This document shows, one piece after another, positions 8,992-17,365 of a stretch of DNA of 64,000 bases (position 1 is its first letter; each line of letters opens with the position of its first letter). Below the pieces are notes generated by a model. The model made no database searches. It was given only the letters and a program-made list of their open reading frames with translations, and was not told the origin of the DNA. Origin of the DNA: JANMES01 sp038229715. Its GTDB lineage: Bacteria > Planctomycetota > Phycisphaerae > Tepidisphaerales > Tepidisphaeraceae. Location of the stretch: assembly GCA_038229715.1 (NCBI GenBank), contig JBBROD010000004.1, forward strand, positions 21,278-85,277. Reading direction: 5' to 3'. A program made the translations under genes and the position numbers.

Positions 8992-9033
8992 GAGGGTTGA
9001 GATCGAAAGGTCTCAACCCTCTTTGTTCGTTTT
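8992..9033 (+). terminator. Rho-independent terminator
   Basis: Perfect 11-bp stem GAGGGTTGAGA / TCTCAACCCTC with an 8-base loop, followed by TTTGTTCGTTTT. It lies just after the ferritin-like gene and faces the 3' end of the opposite-strand gene at 9060, so it may serve both. Confidence 0.85.
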
Positions 9034-9059
9034 AGAACACTCATTGCATCAGCGATTGC

Positions 9060-9641
9060 TCACAAGATGGCGAGTGCAGCCTTGCAACTGTAGCTGAATA
9101 GCATTTCCCACTCCGCTTTCTGCAACGCTATGATCGTCTCCGTCGCCGGATCGTCCGGCCGACTGCTGGCGTCTTCGGCTAAATCAACCAACGCATTTGG
9201 ATCGAACCCGCCGAGCAACACCGCGCTCACCGCCTGTGCAGCTTTCGATGCTCGCACGATGTCTGCCGCGACCGGTGCGATCAGCTTTTTCACCGGGTGA
9301 CTGGCGCATTTGCCGTACCAGTATTTACTGTTGGAAAAATCCCCCTCACGCCGGTGCATGATCGCGTGCCAGTAGCTGCCGGTGGCGGTGTGGATGCCTT
9401 GGCTGATCGTGTGCGACTCGTCCAGCCAATCGTGCCACAGCCACAATCCACTAAGGACGGCCTGCGCCTCGTCCGACCGCACCACCGGTTTGGCGAGCAG
9501 GTCAGCCGGCTTGAGCGATGCCATCACCCCGCGGGCGGGCGCAAAACCATCGCCGTCGACAACCAGCTTGCGGTAGGCTTGATCGGCGTTAAGGGTTAGC
9601 AAATCCTGTGCGGCTTTGGAAAACAGAGTGCGGTCGATCAT
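9060..9641 (-). CDS. Conserved-looking hypothetical protein
   Basis: A 193-residue soluble protein with no signal peptide or membrane helix. It is rich in aromatic and His residues in the middle (LWLWHDWLDESHTISQGIHTATGSYWHAIMHRREGDF), a pattern that suggests an active or binding site, but no family was recognised with confidence. GGAGA nine bases before the ATG supports the start. It is convergent with the ferritin-like gene and divergent from the lipoprotein at 9744. Confidence 0.7.
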   Translation of the reverse strand: MIDRTLFSKAAQDLLTLNADQAYRKLVVDGDGFAPARGVMASLKPADLLAKPVVRSDEAQAVLSGLWLWHDWLDESHTISQGIHTATGSYWHAIMHRREGDFSNSKYWYGKCASHPVKKLIAPVAADIVRASKAAQAVSAVLLGGFDPNALVDLAEDASSRPDDPATETIIALQKAEWEMLFSYSCKAALAIL

Positions 9642-9743
9642 TTATTTATCTCCATGAGGTCGTTCGTCCGATAACTCGATTGTACGCTGTTCCTCGCCGT
9701 GGTTGCACGCGCCGGGTCATCACTTACAGATTCGGAGAATCTC

Positions 9744-10223
9744 ATGTTCGCGTCAAACTCTATTCGCATTGGATCGCTGATCGTCGGCTTGGCCGCTGCT
9801 ATGGTCGGGTGCGATCGTCGCCCGTCGCTGATCCCCAACAACGACCCCGCCCTTCGTAAAACCAGCGCTTGGTTCGCCGCCGACGCGGTGAAGCGTCATC
9901 CGTTCCCCACGGCCGCTCCGTTCGCCGGCGCGCTCAACGCCCGTGCGGACGTCGAAGTGATGCTCGACAAATTGCAGATCGCCAACTTCTCGGATGAAGA
10001 GTTCACCGACATCGACGTGTGGGTCAACCACGGCTACGTAGTGCATGTGCCCAAGATCGAAGCCAACGTGCAAGGCAAGCCCGGCACGCGGACGCTCGAT
10101 TTCCAGATGATGTTCAATGACAAGGGAGAATCCTTCCCCACCGACAACGATAAGTACCCGGTGAACACCGTGGAAATCATCAGCAACGGAAAGATGTATT
10201 CAATCAAAGTGGTTGTGAATTAG
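9744..10223 (+). CDS. Putative small lipoprotein
   Basis: A 159-residue protein with a lipobox-type signal (GSLIVGLAAAMVGC-D), so likely lipid-anchored after export. The rest is soluble with a beta-rich pattern (VEVMLDKLQIANFSDEEFTDIDVWVNHGYVVHVPKIEA) but no family was recognised. GGAGA precedes the ATG at 9744, which is preferred over an upstream in-frame GTG. It ends just before a strong terminator. Confidence 0.75.
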   Translation: MFASNSIRIGSLIVGLAAAMVGCDRRPSLIPNNDPALRKTSAWFAADAVKRHPFPTAAPFAGALNARADVEVMLDKLQIANFSDEEFTDIDVWVNHGYVVHVPKIEANVQGKPGTRTLDFQMMFNDKGESFPTDNDKYPVNTVEIISNGKMYSIKVVVN

Positions 10224-10251
10224 CCGACACTGCTTGCAGAGCCAAGTTATA

Positions 10252-10288
10252 GAGAACCCCGATTCATCATCGGGGTTCTCTTGTTTGG
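10252..10288 (+). terminator. Rho-independent terminator
   Basis: Perfect 13-bp stem AGAGAACCCCGAT / ATCGGGGTTCTCT with a 5-base loop, followed by TGTTTGG. It closes the lipoprotein transcription unit. Confidence 0.85.
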
Positions 10289-10392
10289 TGAGACAAGACG
10301 GTGTGCGACGACATGGACACCAAAAGAGACTTCTGAATGTACGTTCCGTCCGATCGCTTTCACGAAACCGCATGGCCCGTTACAACCTGTGC

Positions 10393-11358
10393 ATGAACAT
10401 CTCCACCTCCGAAACAGCGGCGGAGAAGCGGGCGCTGGTCCTCTCGCTCGTGACGGGAACGGTTCTGTTCTTCATCAAACTCACTGCGTACTGGCTGACC
10501 GGATCGGCGGCGGTTTTTTCTGACGCGCTGGAAGGCATCGTCAACGTGCTGGCCAGCGGGTTCGCGCTGTACGCAATTTCGCTGGCCGCCCGGCCGGCGG
10601 ACGCGGAGCACCCGTACGGGCACGGCAAGGTTGAGTTCATGTCGGCCGGTTTTGAAGGTGGGATGATTCTTGTCGCCGCGCTGGTGATGGCCGCGCGGGC
10701 GGGCGAGGAGTTGGTTCGCGGGCCACAGATATCCAATGAAGGATCGGGATTGCTGCTGATCGCGCTGGCGATGGTGGTGAACGGCGTGGTCGGCGGGTAC
10801 CTGATCCGCCTCGGCAAGAAACGCAGTTCGATCACGCTTGAAGCCGACGGGCATCACCTGCTGTCCGACGCCGTCACCAGCGCGGCAGTGCTGGCGGCGC
10901 TGGCGCTCGTGCGAGTCACGGGCATCAAATGGATCGATCCGATCGCCGCGCTGCTGGTGACGCTCTACATCGGATTTGTCGCAGCGGGGTTGTTGCGTAA
11001 AGCCGTCGCGGGTCTCATGGATCAGCAGGATCGGGCCGACGAGAAGCGCCTGACGGATCTACTCGATCGTCACGAAGGCGCCTCTGGCGTTCCGCCGCGG
11101 ATTTGCGGCTATCACAAACTGCGTCACCGCCACAGCGGGCGATATCACTGGGTGGATTTTCACATCACCGTGCCAGCGTGGTGGGACATCAGCCGCGGCC
11201 ATGCGATCGCGAGCACGATCGAACACGAGATCGAACTGATGCTCGGCGAAGGGAATGCGACGGCGCACATTGAGCCTTGCACGGTGACGGGATGTGGATC
11301 GTGCGCGATGGAGAAGAATGAACCACGGAGGCACGGAGACACGGAGACACGCGTGTAG
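10393..11358 (+). CDS. Cation diffusion facilitator (CDF) family metal exporter
   Basis: Inner-membrane divalent metal/proton antiporter of 321 residues with about six membrane helices and a C-terminal cytoplasmic domain (YHWVDFHITVP). Family marks are PYGHGKVEF after helix 2 and HHLLSDAVTSAAVL in helix 5 (His-x3-Asp metal site). In helix 2 the segment SDALEGIVNVLAS has Glu and Asn where zinc exporters usually carry His/Asp and Asp, so metal choice may differ. ATG 10372 is an alternative start. The last dozen residues (EPRRHGDTETRV) are encoded by a genome repeat, so the native C-terminus may have ended earlier. Confidence 0.85.
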   Translation: MNISTSETAAEKRALVLSLVTGTVLFFIKLTAYWLTGSAAVFSDALEGIVNVLASGFALYAISLAARPADAEHPYGHGKVEFMSAGFEGGMILVAALVMAARAGEELVRGPQISNEGSGLLLIALAMVVNGVVGGYLIRLGKKRSSITLEADGHHLLSDAVTSAAVLAALALVRVTGIKWIDPIAALLVTLYIGFVAAGLLRKAVAGLMDQQDRADEKRLTDLLDRHEGASGVPPRICGYHKLRHRHSGRYHWVDFHITVPAWWDISRGHAIASTIEHEIELMLGEGNATAHIEPCTVTGCGSCAMEKNEPRRHGDTETRV

Positions 11359-11461
11359 ATTTTATGCCGATGGTTCAAGCGATCGTTTTTTGTTTATACG
11401 ATTGAGTGATCGATAAGATTGGATCGTCTGGCGCTCCTCCGTGTCTCTGTGTCTCCGTGTG
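11322..11461. repeat. Palindromic repeat, family B (CACGGAGACACGGAG)
   Basis: Left arm ACCACGGAGGCACGGAGACACGG at 11322 and right arm of CCGTGTCTCTGTGTCTCCGTGT ending near 11461, separated by about 80 bases. The left arm overlaps the 3' end of the CDF gene. Related copies lie at 12151-12300 and, as one arm, at 59679-59708. Confidence 0.85.
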
Positions 11462-11780
11462 ATTCTTCTTCCTAATTGAAGTTTTCGCACTGACTTTGCC
11501 GATGTTTTTGGACCACATAGGCTGGATGACTCGGAAAATTCAGTGATTTTTGTGCTTCGCGCATTGAAATCGCTTGTTTTCAGGGTAGTTTATGCGGAAT
11601 CAGGAACGCAAGGTTGTGTTCCAGTCGACAAGGCAGGCCGTTGGAAAATGGCAGCTGAGTTGGCAGCCGGCGGCGGAGGGCCGCGGCCGGCGGGTGTATG
11701 GCTCCCCAGACGCTCCACCCGCGTCCGCTCTGATCGTGAGTCGATCGGAGCGAACAACAGTCTCCTATTAGGAGTTTCCT
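11462..11780. other. Leader region of the HU gene
   Basis: About 320 bases without a convincing gene. It should carry the HU promoter but no box pair stands out. Just before the gene, CTCC-TATTA-GGAG could fold and cover the ribosome site; this is inference from a short stem only. Confidence 0.3.
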
Positions 11781-12080
11781 ATGGCCAAGGCCATGACCAA
11801 GTCCGAGATCGCCGCCACGCTCGCCGAAAAAGTCGGCATCACCAAGAAGCAGGTCGGCGCGTTTTTCGCCGCACAGGCCGAACTCGCTTACAAGCAGGCC
11901 AAGAACCAGTTCGTCGTTCCGGGCCTCGGCAAGCTCGTGCTCGCCACCAGCGCCCCGCGCGAAATGGTGATGCGCTTCGGCCCCAAGGCCGGCCAGACCG
12001 TCAAAGTCCCCGCCAAGCGCCGCATTAAGTTCCGCGTCGCCAAGGCCGCCAAGGATGCAATCCTGGGCGCGAAGAAGTAA
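11781..12080 (+). CDS. HU/IHF-family DNA-binding protein
   Basis: Nucleoid protein of 99 residues that would bind and bend DNA as a dimer. The HU pattern is complete: helical N-terminus TKSEIAATLAEKVGITKKQVGAFF, then the turn VVPGLGKLVLAT and the beta-arm region PREMVMRFGPKAGQTVKVPAKRRIKFRVAKAAKD. The arm is slightly unusual (APREMVMRFGPKAG instead of the common ARKGRNPQTG), as seen in some planctomycete HU-like proteins (recollection, not checked). TAGGAG sits 7 bases before the ATG. A good terminator follows at 12103. Confidence 0.92.
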   Translation: MAKAMTKSEIAATLAEKVGITKKQVGAFFAAQAELAYKQAKNQFVVPGLGKLVLATSAPREMVMRFGPKAGQTVKVPAKRRIKFRVAKAAKDAILGAKK

Positions 12081-12102
12081 TTCTTCTTCCGTGACAAAAA
12101 GC

Positions 12103-12136
12103 AAAGCCGGCGGATTCCGATCCGTCGGCTTTCTTT
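12103..12136 (+). terminator. Rho-independent terminator of the HU gene
   Basis: Stem AAAGCCGGCGGAT / ATCCGTCGGCTTT (one mismatch) with a 4-base loop, ending in TTTCTTT, 22 bases after the HU stop. Confidence 0.8.
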
Positions 12137-12150
12137 ATGAATTGATTTTT

Positions 12151-12303
12151 CACCACGCAGACACGGAGACACGGAGGCACGGAGAAGAAGGAATGTGCCA
12201 CAGATGGGGCACGGATCAACACAGATGAAATGCAAAAATTGAAGCGACAAGAATGTTTCTTGTCTTCTCTGTGCCTCCGTGTCTCTGTGTCTCTGTGTTA
12301 AAA
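12151..12303. repeat. Palindromic repeat, family B, composite
   Basis: Left arm CACGCAGACACGGAGACACGG and right arm CTCTGTGCCTCCGTGTCTCTGTGTCTC-type sequence face each other; inside is a second motif GCCACAGATGGGGCACGGAT that also occurs in the palindrome at 59590. It separates HU from the opposite-strand bS18 gene. Confidence 0.8.
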
Positions 12304-12378
12304 AATCCGCGCATGAAAAAACGCTCAAACCTCCGCAGGTCGAGCGTTTTATACAGCTTGGATTGTTCGACGGATCGC

Positions 12379-12657
12379 TTAGCTGGCGGCGCTGATGTAG
12401 GGCAGCATCGCCATGTAGCGGGCCCGCTTGATCGCTTGGGCGATCATGCGTTGTTCCATCGCGGTCGCGCCGGTGCGCTTACGCGACTGGATCTTGCCGT
12501 TACCGCTCATCATCTTGCGGAGCGATTCGGTGTCCTTGTAGTCAATATAAGTGGTCCCCGACGCAGTCGTGCGGGCGATCTTCAACTTCGGACGGTTGAA
12601 GTTCTGGAAGGCTTCTTTCTTTTCCCGGCGTTCGCGGGCGGATTCTGGCTTCGGCAT
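12379..12657 (-). CDS. rpsR: 30S ribosomal protein bS18
   Basis: Small-subunit protein that binds 16S rRNA next to bS6. The diagnostic block IDYKDTESLRKMMSGNGKIQSRKRTGATAMEQRMIAQ is interrupted here only for quoting; it continues AIKRARYMAMLPY at the C-terminus as in all bS18. Length 92 is typical, with a charged N-terminal extension PKPESARERREKKEAF. GGAG a few bases upstream on the minus strand fixes ATG 12657. Normally the gene sits in rpsF-ssb-rpsR-rplI; here none of those neighbours is present. Confidence 0.93.
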   Translation of the reverse strand: MPKPESARERREKKEAFQNFNRPKLKIARTTASGTTYIDYKDTESLRKMMSGNGKIQSRKRTGATAMEQRMIAQAIKRARYMAMLPYISAAS

Positions 12658-12746
12658 CGTCAAGGCTCCAAAATAAGTCGAGCCGGGAAGTCTAGCGAAT
12701 CGCCAGAAGGATGCAAGGGGTTGGAAATTCCACCGAATCCGACCCT

Positions 12747-13751
12747 TCACGCCACGCGGGATGGGAGCGGACGCGCGGATTTGACGTCGTAGAGGGCTTT
12801 ATCCGCCGCGACCAGCAGGTCGTGGGCGGTTCGGGTACCTGTCTGAAACAGGCTGGCCACGCCGATCGACAGGCGCGGCGGGCGGGAGACTTTGATCGTC
12901 TTGCTGAGGCTATCGATCAGCGAACGTAGGCGCATCCCCATCTGCTCAGCCACATCTCGGGTGGTGTTGGGGAGGACGACCACAAACTCATCCCCGCCGC
13001 AGCGGAAGGCGGTGTCGGCCTCGCGGATGGTTGAGCGGATCAGTTGAGCGATCTGGCGGAGCAGTTCGTCGCCGGCGGCGTGGCCGAGGGTGTCGTTGAG
13101 CATCTTGAAGTAGTCGACGTCGATCATCATCACCGATAAATCCTCGTACGTCGCCAGGCAGAGTTCGATCGCCTGCGGGAGCGATTGGTCCAGGTGGCGG
13201 CGGTTGCCCAGCCCCGTCAGCCCGTCGCGCGTCGCCTGCTGACGGAGGGAACCGATCTTCCGTTCGAGCGCATCGGTTCGGCTCAGCACGCGCTGGCGGG
13301 TTTCGTCTTCCAGCCGCGAGATCATCATTCGTTCTTCGCGAATGTCGCGAAGCAGTTGCTGGATGTGTGGGATGATCGGCGCGAGTTGCCCCTTGATGCT
13401 GGAAAGCTCCTCGATCGGAATCGAGCCGAGCCGAGCCTCCGGCAGCATCTCCCGCAGCGAACGCAACGGCAACGTGTAATCCCGCCAGCGGCGATACGTG
13501 CTCCAGCACCCGGCCAGCAAGGACGTGCCGGCCATCAGCGTGGTCAGGATCCAGTTCGATCGACCCTGGTCCGCACCCAAATACGTGTGAAGCGCCCATC
13601 CCAAGGCAGCGGCGCAGACGAGGATCGCCAAGACTTGCACCGCGAAAACCAGAACCTTACGGTCGCGTGTTCGCTTGACTACCAAAGGCGCAGCGGCGGC
13701 CGGCGGATCGGCTTCAACGGGCGCGGATGGGGCGTCGGTCGGGTCGGGCAT
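12747..13751 (-). CDS. Membrane-anchored diguanylate cyclase (GGDEF)
   Basis: Makes cyclic di-GMP from two GTP. The 334-residue protein has a Pro/Ala-rich N-terminus, two membrane helices (about 33-58 and 67-83) with almost no periplasmic loop, a coiled-coil linker (130-172) and a GGDEF domain. The catalytic motif is intact (RCGGDEF, GGDEF at 252-256) and an inhibitory I-site RxxD (READ, 243-246) lies exactly five residues before it, so product feedback is expected. DGLTGLGNRRHLD opens the domain. Together with the PilZ gene at 14236 and the HD-GYP gene at 32045 this shows a c-di-GMP system. Confidence 0.93.
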   Translation of the reverse strand: MPDPTDAPSAPVEADPPAAAAPLVVKRTRDRKVLVFAVQVLAILVCAAALGWALHTYLGADQGRSNWILTTLMAGTSLLAGCWSTYRRWRDYTLPLRSLREMLPEARLGSIPIEELSSIKGQLAPIIPHIQQLLRDIREERMMISRLEDETRQRVLSRTDALERKIGSLRQQATRDGLTGLGNRRHLDQSLPQAIELCLATYEDLSVMMIDVDYFKMLNDTLGHAAGDELLRQIAQLIRSTIREADTAFRCGGDEFVVVLPNTTRDVAEQMGMRLRSLIDSLSKTIKVSRPPRLSIGVASLFQTGTRTAHDLLVAADKALYDVKSARPLPSRVA

Positions 13752-13819
13752 GGCAGAACGGTCTCCCTTCTGTTATCGACCCGACAAACTCGACAGTTAA
13801 CTGAAGCACTGCAAGACAC

Positions 13820-14122
13820 TTATTCCGCGAAGTCGTACACCTGCACCCGCAGCCAACTGGCTTTATTTCGGGCAATATATTCCTTGTGCAGATCGTGCGG
13901 CTGATAAACATCGTGGCCGGCTGCGTCGTCGAAGACCACCGTCAGGCCCACATCGTAGGTGTTATCAACTACGTCGCGGGGAATCATGGCCGGTTTACCG
14001 GACCATAGGTGCCTGACCGTCGGAATCTTCGCCAGCAGCGACCGAGCATCGGACTGTACTTGCGCACGAGCAGTGGAAGGAGCGTCTTTTTTCAGCCAGA
14101 AATAGACCGTGTGGATGAACAT
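13820..14122 (-). CDS. Dabb (stress-responsive A/B barrel) domain protein
   Basis: A 100-residue single-domain protein. The opening IHTVYFWLKKDAP, the middle SLLAKIPTVRHLWSGKPA and the ending YDVGLTVVFDD ... HKEYIARNKASWLRVQVYDF follow the Dabb pattern (dimeric alpha-beta barrel, PF07876), with the His in the YQPHDLHKEY segment. Biochemical roles in this family vary and none is implied here. It lies 68 bases upstream of the GGDEF gene on the same strand. Confidence 0.85.
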   Translation of the reverse strand: MFIHTVYFWLKKDAPSTARAQVQSDARSLLAKIPTVRHLWSGKPAMIPRDVVDNTYDVGLTVVFDDAAGHDVYQPHDLHKEYIARNKASWLRVQVYDFAE

Positions 14123-14235
14123 GTCCGGAGTATAACGCCTGGTCTGACTAAACAGAGGCGCGAGAGAAAATCCCGTGCCACCGATCTGAATTATGCTAAA
14201 TCGACGTCGGCTGTGCGTCGATACTTCATTTGAAT

Positions 14236-14550
14236 ATGAGCCAAAGCACCCCGCCGCTTAAACTGTCCGAAGCCGATCGTCGCCATGAAGTTCGCGAGAC
14301 CGCCCAGCTGCAGGTAACCCTGACGACGGCCGGCGGAAAGACGCGGCAACTTTTGACGAAAGACCGGTCGTTCAGCGGGATTTCGTTCATCACGGATGAG
14401 CCCCTTTCGCTCGGCACGGATTGCCATATCGTAGTGGAGAATGCCGACCATACTTTCGCCAGGTTCATGGCGCGGGTGGTTCGGGTATCGCGCATAGATG
14501 AGCAGACCTCGGAAATTGCGGTGCAATTCCGCCGCCAGATTGCAGCTTAA
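14236..14550 (+). CDS. PilZ domain protein
   Basis: A 104-residue single PilZ domain, a cytosolic c-di-GMP receptor. The first binding motif RRHEVR (RRxxxR, starting at residue 15) and the second motif DRSFSG (D/NxSxxG) are both complete, so ligand binding is expected. Beta-strands QLQVTLTTAG, GTDCHIVVENAD and MARVVRVSRID fit the barrel. ATG 14236 is preferred over the in-frame TTG two codons earlier. It is divergent from the Dabb/GGDEF pair. Confidence 0.88.
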   Translation: MSQSTPPLKLSEADRRHEVRETAQLQVTLTTAGGKTRQLLTKDRSFSGISFITDEPLSLGTDCHIVVENADHTFARFMARVVRVSRIDEQTSEIAVQFRRQIAA

Positions 14551-14793
14551 AGTCCGCCTAGTTTGTCATCCGAAGAGAATCCGACCATCCTGTACGGAGA
14601 TTCGTGAACAAGATCACATCTCGCTTTTTAGTGCTTATCTCTATTTTCTAGAATAACTTACGATCACGTGACTAGCGTACGTAAAAAATACCCTCTGCCA
14701 ACGAACTTTTCCCCTTTGACTTCCATAGTAGGGAATGAATAGCCGTACTCACATCTGAGTCGTCCAATTTGGTTTCGAGTGTAGAGGTGCCCC

Positions 14794-15054
14794 ATGTCGG
14801 CGATCGATTTTGAAACGATGAGTCTGCAGGAAGCCCGCGAGAATCTGGATTTCCTCGTCAAGTTTGTCGTCCAGAATAAGCGTCGCGTCGAAATCGCCAC
14901 CTCTGATGGCGAACATTGTGTGCTGATCAGCAAGGCCGATCTCGACAGCCTGGAAAAGGCCATCACCATTCTTTCCGATAGCGACAGTTTCAAGGATGTG
15001 TGCAGCAGCTTGAACCAGCTTGTCGCGGCTACTTCTTCATCGGCGATGGCTTAG
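14794..15054 (+). CDS. Orphan Phd/YefM-like antitoxin domain protein
   Basis: An 86-residue protein whose first 55 residues match the Phd/YefM fold: MSLQEARENLDFLVKFV, then the strand pair RRVEIATSDGEHCVLISKADLDSLEKAI. The C-terminal part that would wrap a toxin is present (LSDSDSFKDVCSSLNQLV), but no toxin gene follows on either strand; the next 170 bases are empty. It may be a solitary regulator or a relic of a toxin-antitoxin pair. No good ribosome site is seen before the ATG. Confidence 0.6.
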   Translation: MSAIDFETMSLQEARENLDFLVKFVVQNKRRVEIATSDGEHCVLISKADLDSLEKAITILSDSDSFKDVCSSLNQLVAATSSSAMA

Positions 15055-15225
15055 TCAAGGTCACGACGGAGCGAGATCATCAAATCGAATAACAAGGTAA
15101 GTCGCGCTGGCGGGCAAGCGGCGTGGCGAGCCCTTTTCGGGTTATGCCAAAGCACGCCAATACAGAACGAGAATTTCCGATCATCGGGTACTCCGCAAAT
15201 CACACTGAGGAAAAGCGAGCCTTGT

Positions 15226-17205
15226 TTAGTCGGTGATCAGTATTCCGGATTCGGGCACCGCTATTGCCGGTGCGGGCGTCGGTGGGTTGATCTTGGCCGT
15301 CTTGAGTGTTTTGAGGATCACATCGATCCGCTGCTGCGCCTCAGCCGGCTGATGGGGACGCATCTCACTGAGTACCCCGGCCACGCCTTGCCCGATTTCG
15401 AGTAGCTGGCTTTCGGCGCGATCGCGGACCTTCCAATCCTCCGCGTTCAGATCAGCGACGATCTATTTCACTCGCTCCATCACCGGAGCCGACAGCCGGG
15501 AATCGGGGTTGCTGTAAGCTTCAACCGACGCCACGGGCACGCGGATCGATACGCCGCTGGCCAGCACGAGCGAGAGTTGATCGCTTTCGAGCTGGCCGCT
15601 GAGCGTCGCGTTGTCCCACAGCGTGATTTGCACATCGCCGCCCTGGGCTTTGCCGCGCTGGAGGGTTCGGATTTCCGCCCCATTGATTGCGAGGGTATCG
15701 AACGTGTTTTGCAATTTCAGCGTATGGGCCAGCGTGCCGATGAATCGGTCGCCGTTGGTGAGGCTCAGCGACGCGGTCGAATCATCCTCTTCCTTCGCAG
15801 TCGCCAGTTGCAGCCGGCGGATCGACGAAACCGGCAGCGATACCGATTTGTCCGTGAGCGCCAGTTTCACATCAAACGCCTCGGGGGTGATGATGCCCTG
15901 AAATTTTGTGCCGTCGACCAACTGCACTTCGTGAACGGCGTGTTCCTCGCTGACAAAAAGCACCGACGACACCGCCTCGGGCTTCAGCGACAGGGTTCCG
16001 TATCGCGTTGCGATCGTAATCGGCGAAGTGAGTTGCCCGATGATCATCCGATCCCCGCCGCGCAATTGGACGAATGGCTTGTCGAACTTCAGTTCCTCGG
16101 GCTCGTCGGCGGCTTTGCGGTAGCCCATCCGCGCGATCTGCGAAAGCGGCACGTGGGTAACCTGACCGTTGGAAAGTTCGAGCTTGATCGACTCGTCCGC
16201 CAGTCGGCCGCCGAAGATTTCGCCGTTGCGTGTCACCAGCATCTGCAGCGGACGGAAATCGCCGCTGCTGAACTCGGAAATAACTTGGTCGGCCGGCAGT
16301 TCAACCGTTCCGTACGATGTGGTCAGGCGATACTTTTCGTGCTTGATGGTGCCTTTGTACTGATCGCCGCCGCGGAGTTCGATGACGTCGAACAACTCGC
16401 CGCGAAGGAGTTCTTCATCGCCGACGAACTTCTCGCTGCGCCGGAAGTTGGCCAGCCGTTTAACGACATCGGGCGAAAGCTCCTTGAGGACGTTTTTTTC
16501 GGAAATCTCTTCGAGCACTTTTGACGCTTCGGCCGAATTGCCGCGCCGGCAGATCAGGTGCGTGATGGCGACGGTTTGCTTGGCGGGCACTTCAACATCC
16601 CAATAGACGTCAAGGACGTCGCTGCCGGGCTGGGGGACGTAACGAGGCAGCAGCTTGCTTCCCCGCCCCGCGCCGATCAACGCCATACAGTTGGACTGAT
16701 CCGCCACCACTATGCCGATCGCCTGCTTGCCTTTTTTCTCGTCGATCAACGGCAGCGTTTGCGTAATGCCGCTGCCCATATTGAAGTTGAGGTGGACGGT
16801 TGTTTTGATCGGATTGGCCGTGGTGTTGGTGAGTAGTTCGGTGTACCGAAGGTAAGCCAGCTTAGCGTTGCATCCCACCCGTCGCGAAACGGCCAGGCCT
16901 GAAACTTGCGAGCCGTCGATGACAATCTCGTTGTTCGACGGGTCCATCTGCGGCGATGAACCAGGCGAGAACGGCGAATCGGCGATGAACAACTTCACTG
17001 CGCCATCGAAGAGATCATTTCCGCCGTCACCGATGGAGCCGTCGGGCTGCAAGTCCCAAGTGCTGCCGCGATCGTCTTGCATCGTGTAAGGCATCTGCAC
17101 CGACTGCAGAGCGGCCTTTTCTGCAAGACCGATAAGGGGACAAAAAGTGGTAAGTAGCACGACGAAGAAGAGCTTCTTCCGTCGCGTGCCTGGTCGATCC
17201 GTCAT
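15226..17205 (-). pseudogene. Secreted repeat protein, interrupted by in-frame TAG at 15463-15465
   Basis: Paralogue of the gene at 17366-19372. It begins with a signal peptide (MTDRPGTRRKKLFFVVLLTTFCPLIGLA; GAGG before ATG 17205) and has several copies of a roughly 70-residue beta motif of the type RGGDxYKGTI ... YGTVELPADQVI. The frame meets TAG at 15463-15465 after VMERVK, yet continues in the same frame for 78 more codons to TAA at 15226. That tail (LNAEDWKVRDRAESQLLEIG ... QPAEAQQRIDVILKTL) aligns along its length with the C-terminus of the paralogue (LNADDWKERDRAQEQLATLG ... QPAETQQRIDTIVKSL); the stop aligns with a Ser, so one TCG-to-TAG change explains it. Translated as read it would be 580 residues. 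Function unknown. Confidence 0.8.
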
Positions 17206-17365
17206 GACTACCTCGATCCGGAGCCGGTTCTGGCTTCTATCTTGCGTTGTGTTGCGACCGGAGTCCATCAAATTCCGGCCCGGGATTACAGAATGACCAA
17301 TGACGAATGCGATTTTTTAGATCGAGCAATCCATCCCGCCTTTATACATTTGCATTCAGCATTCA

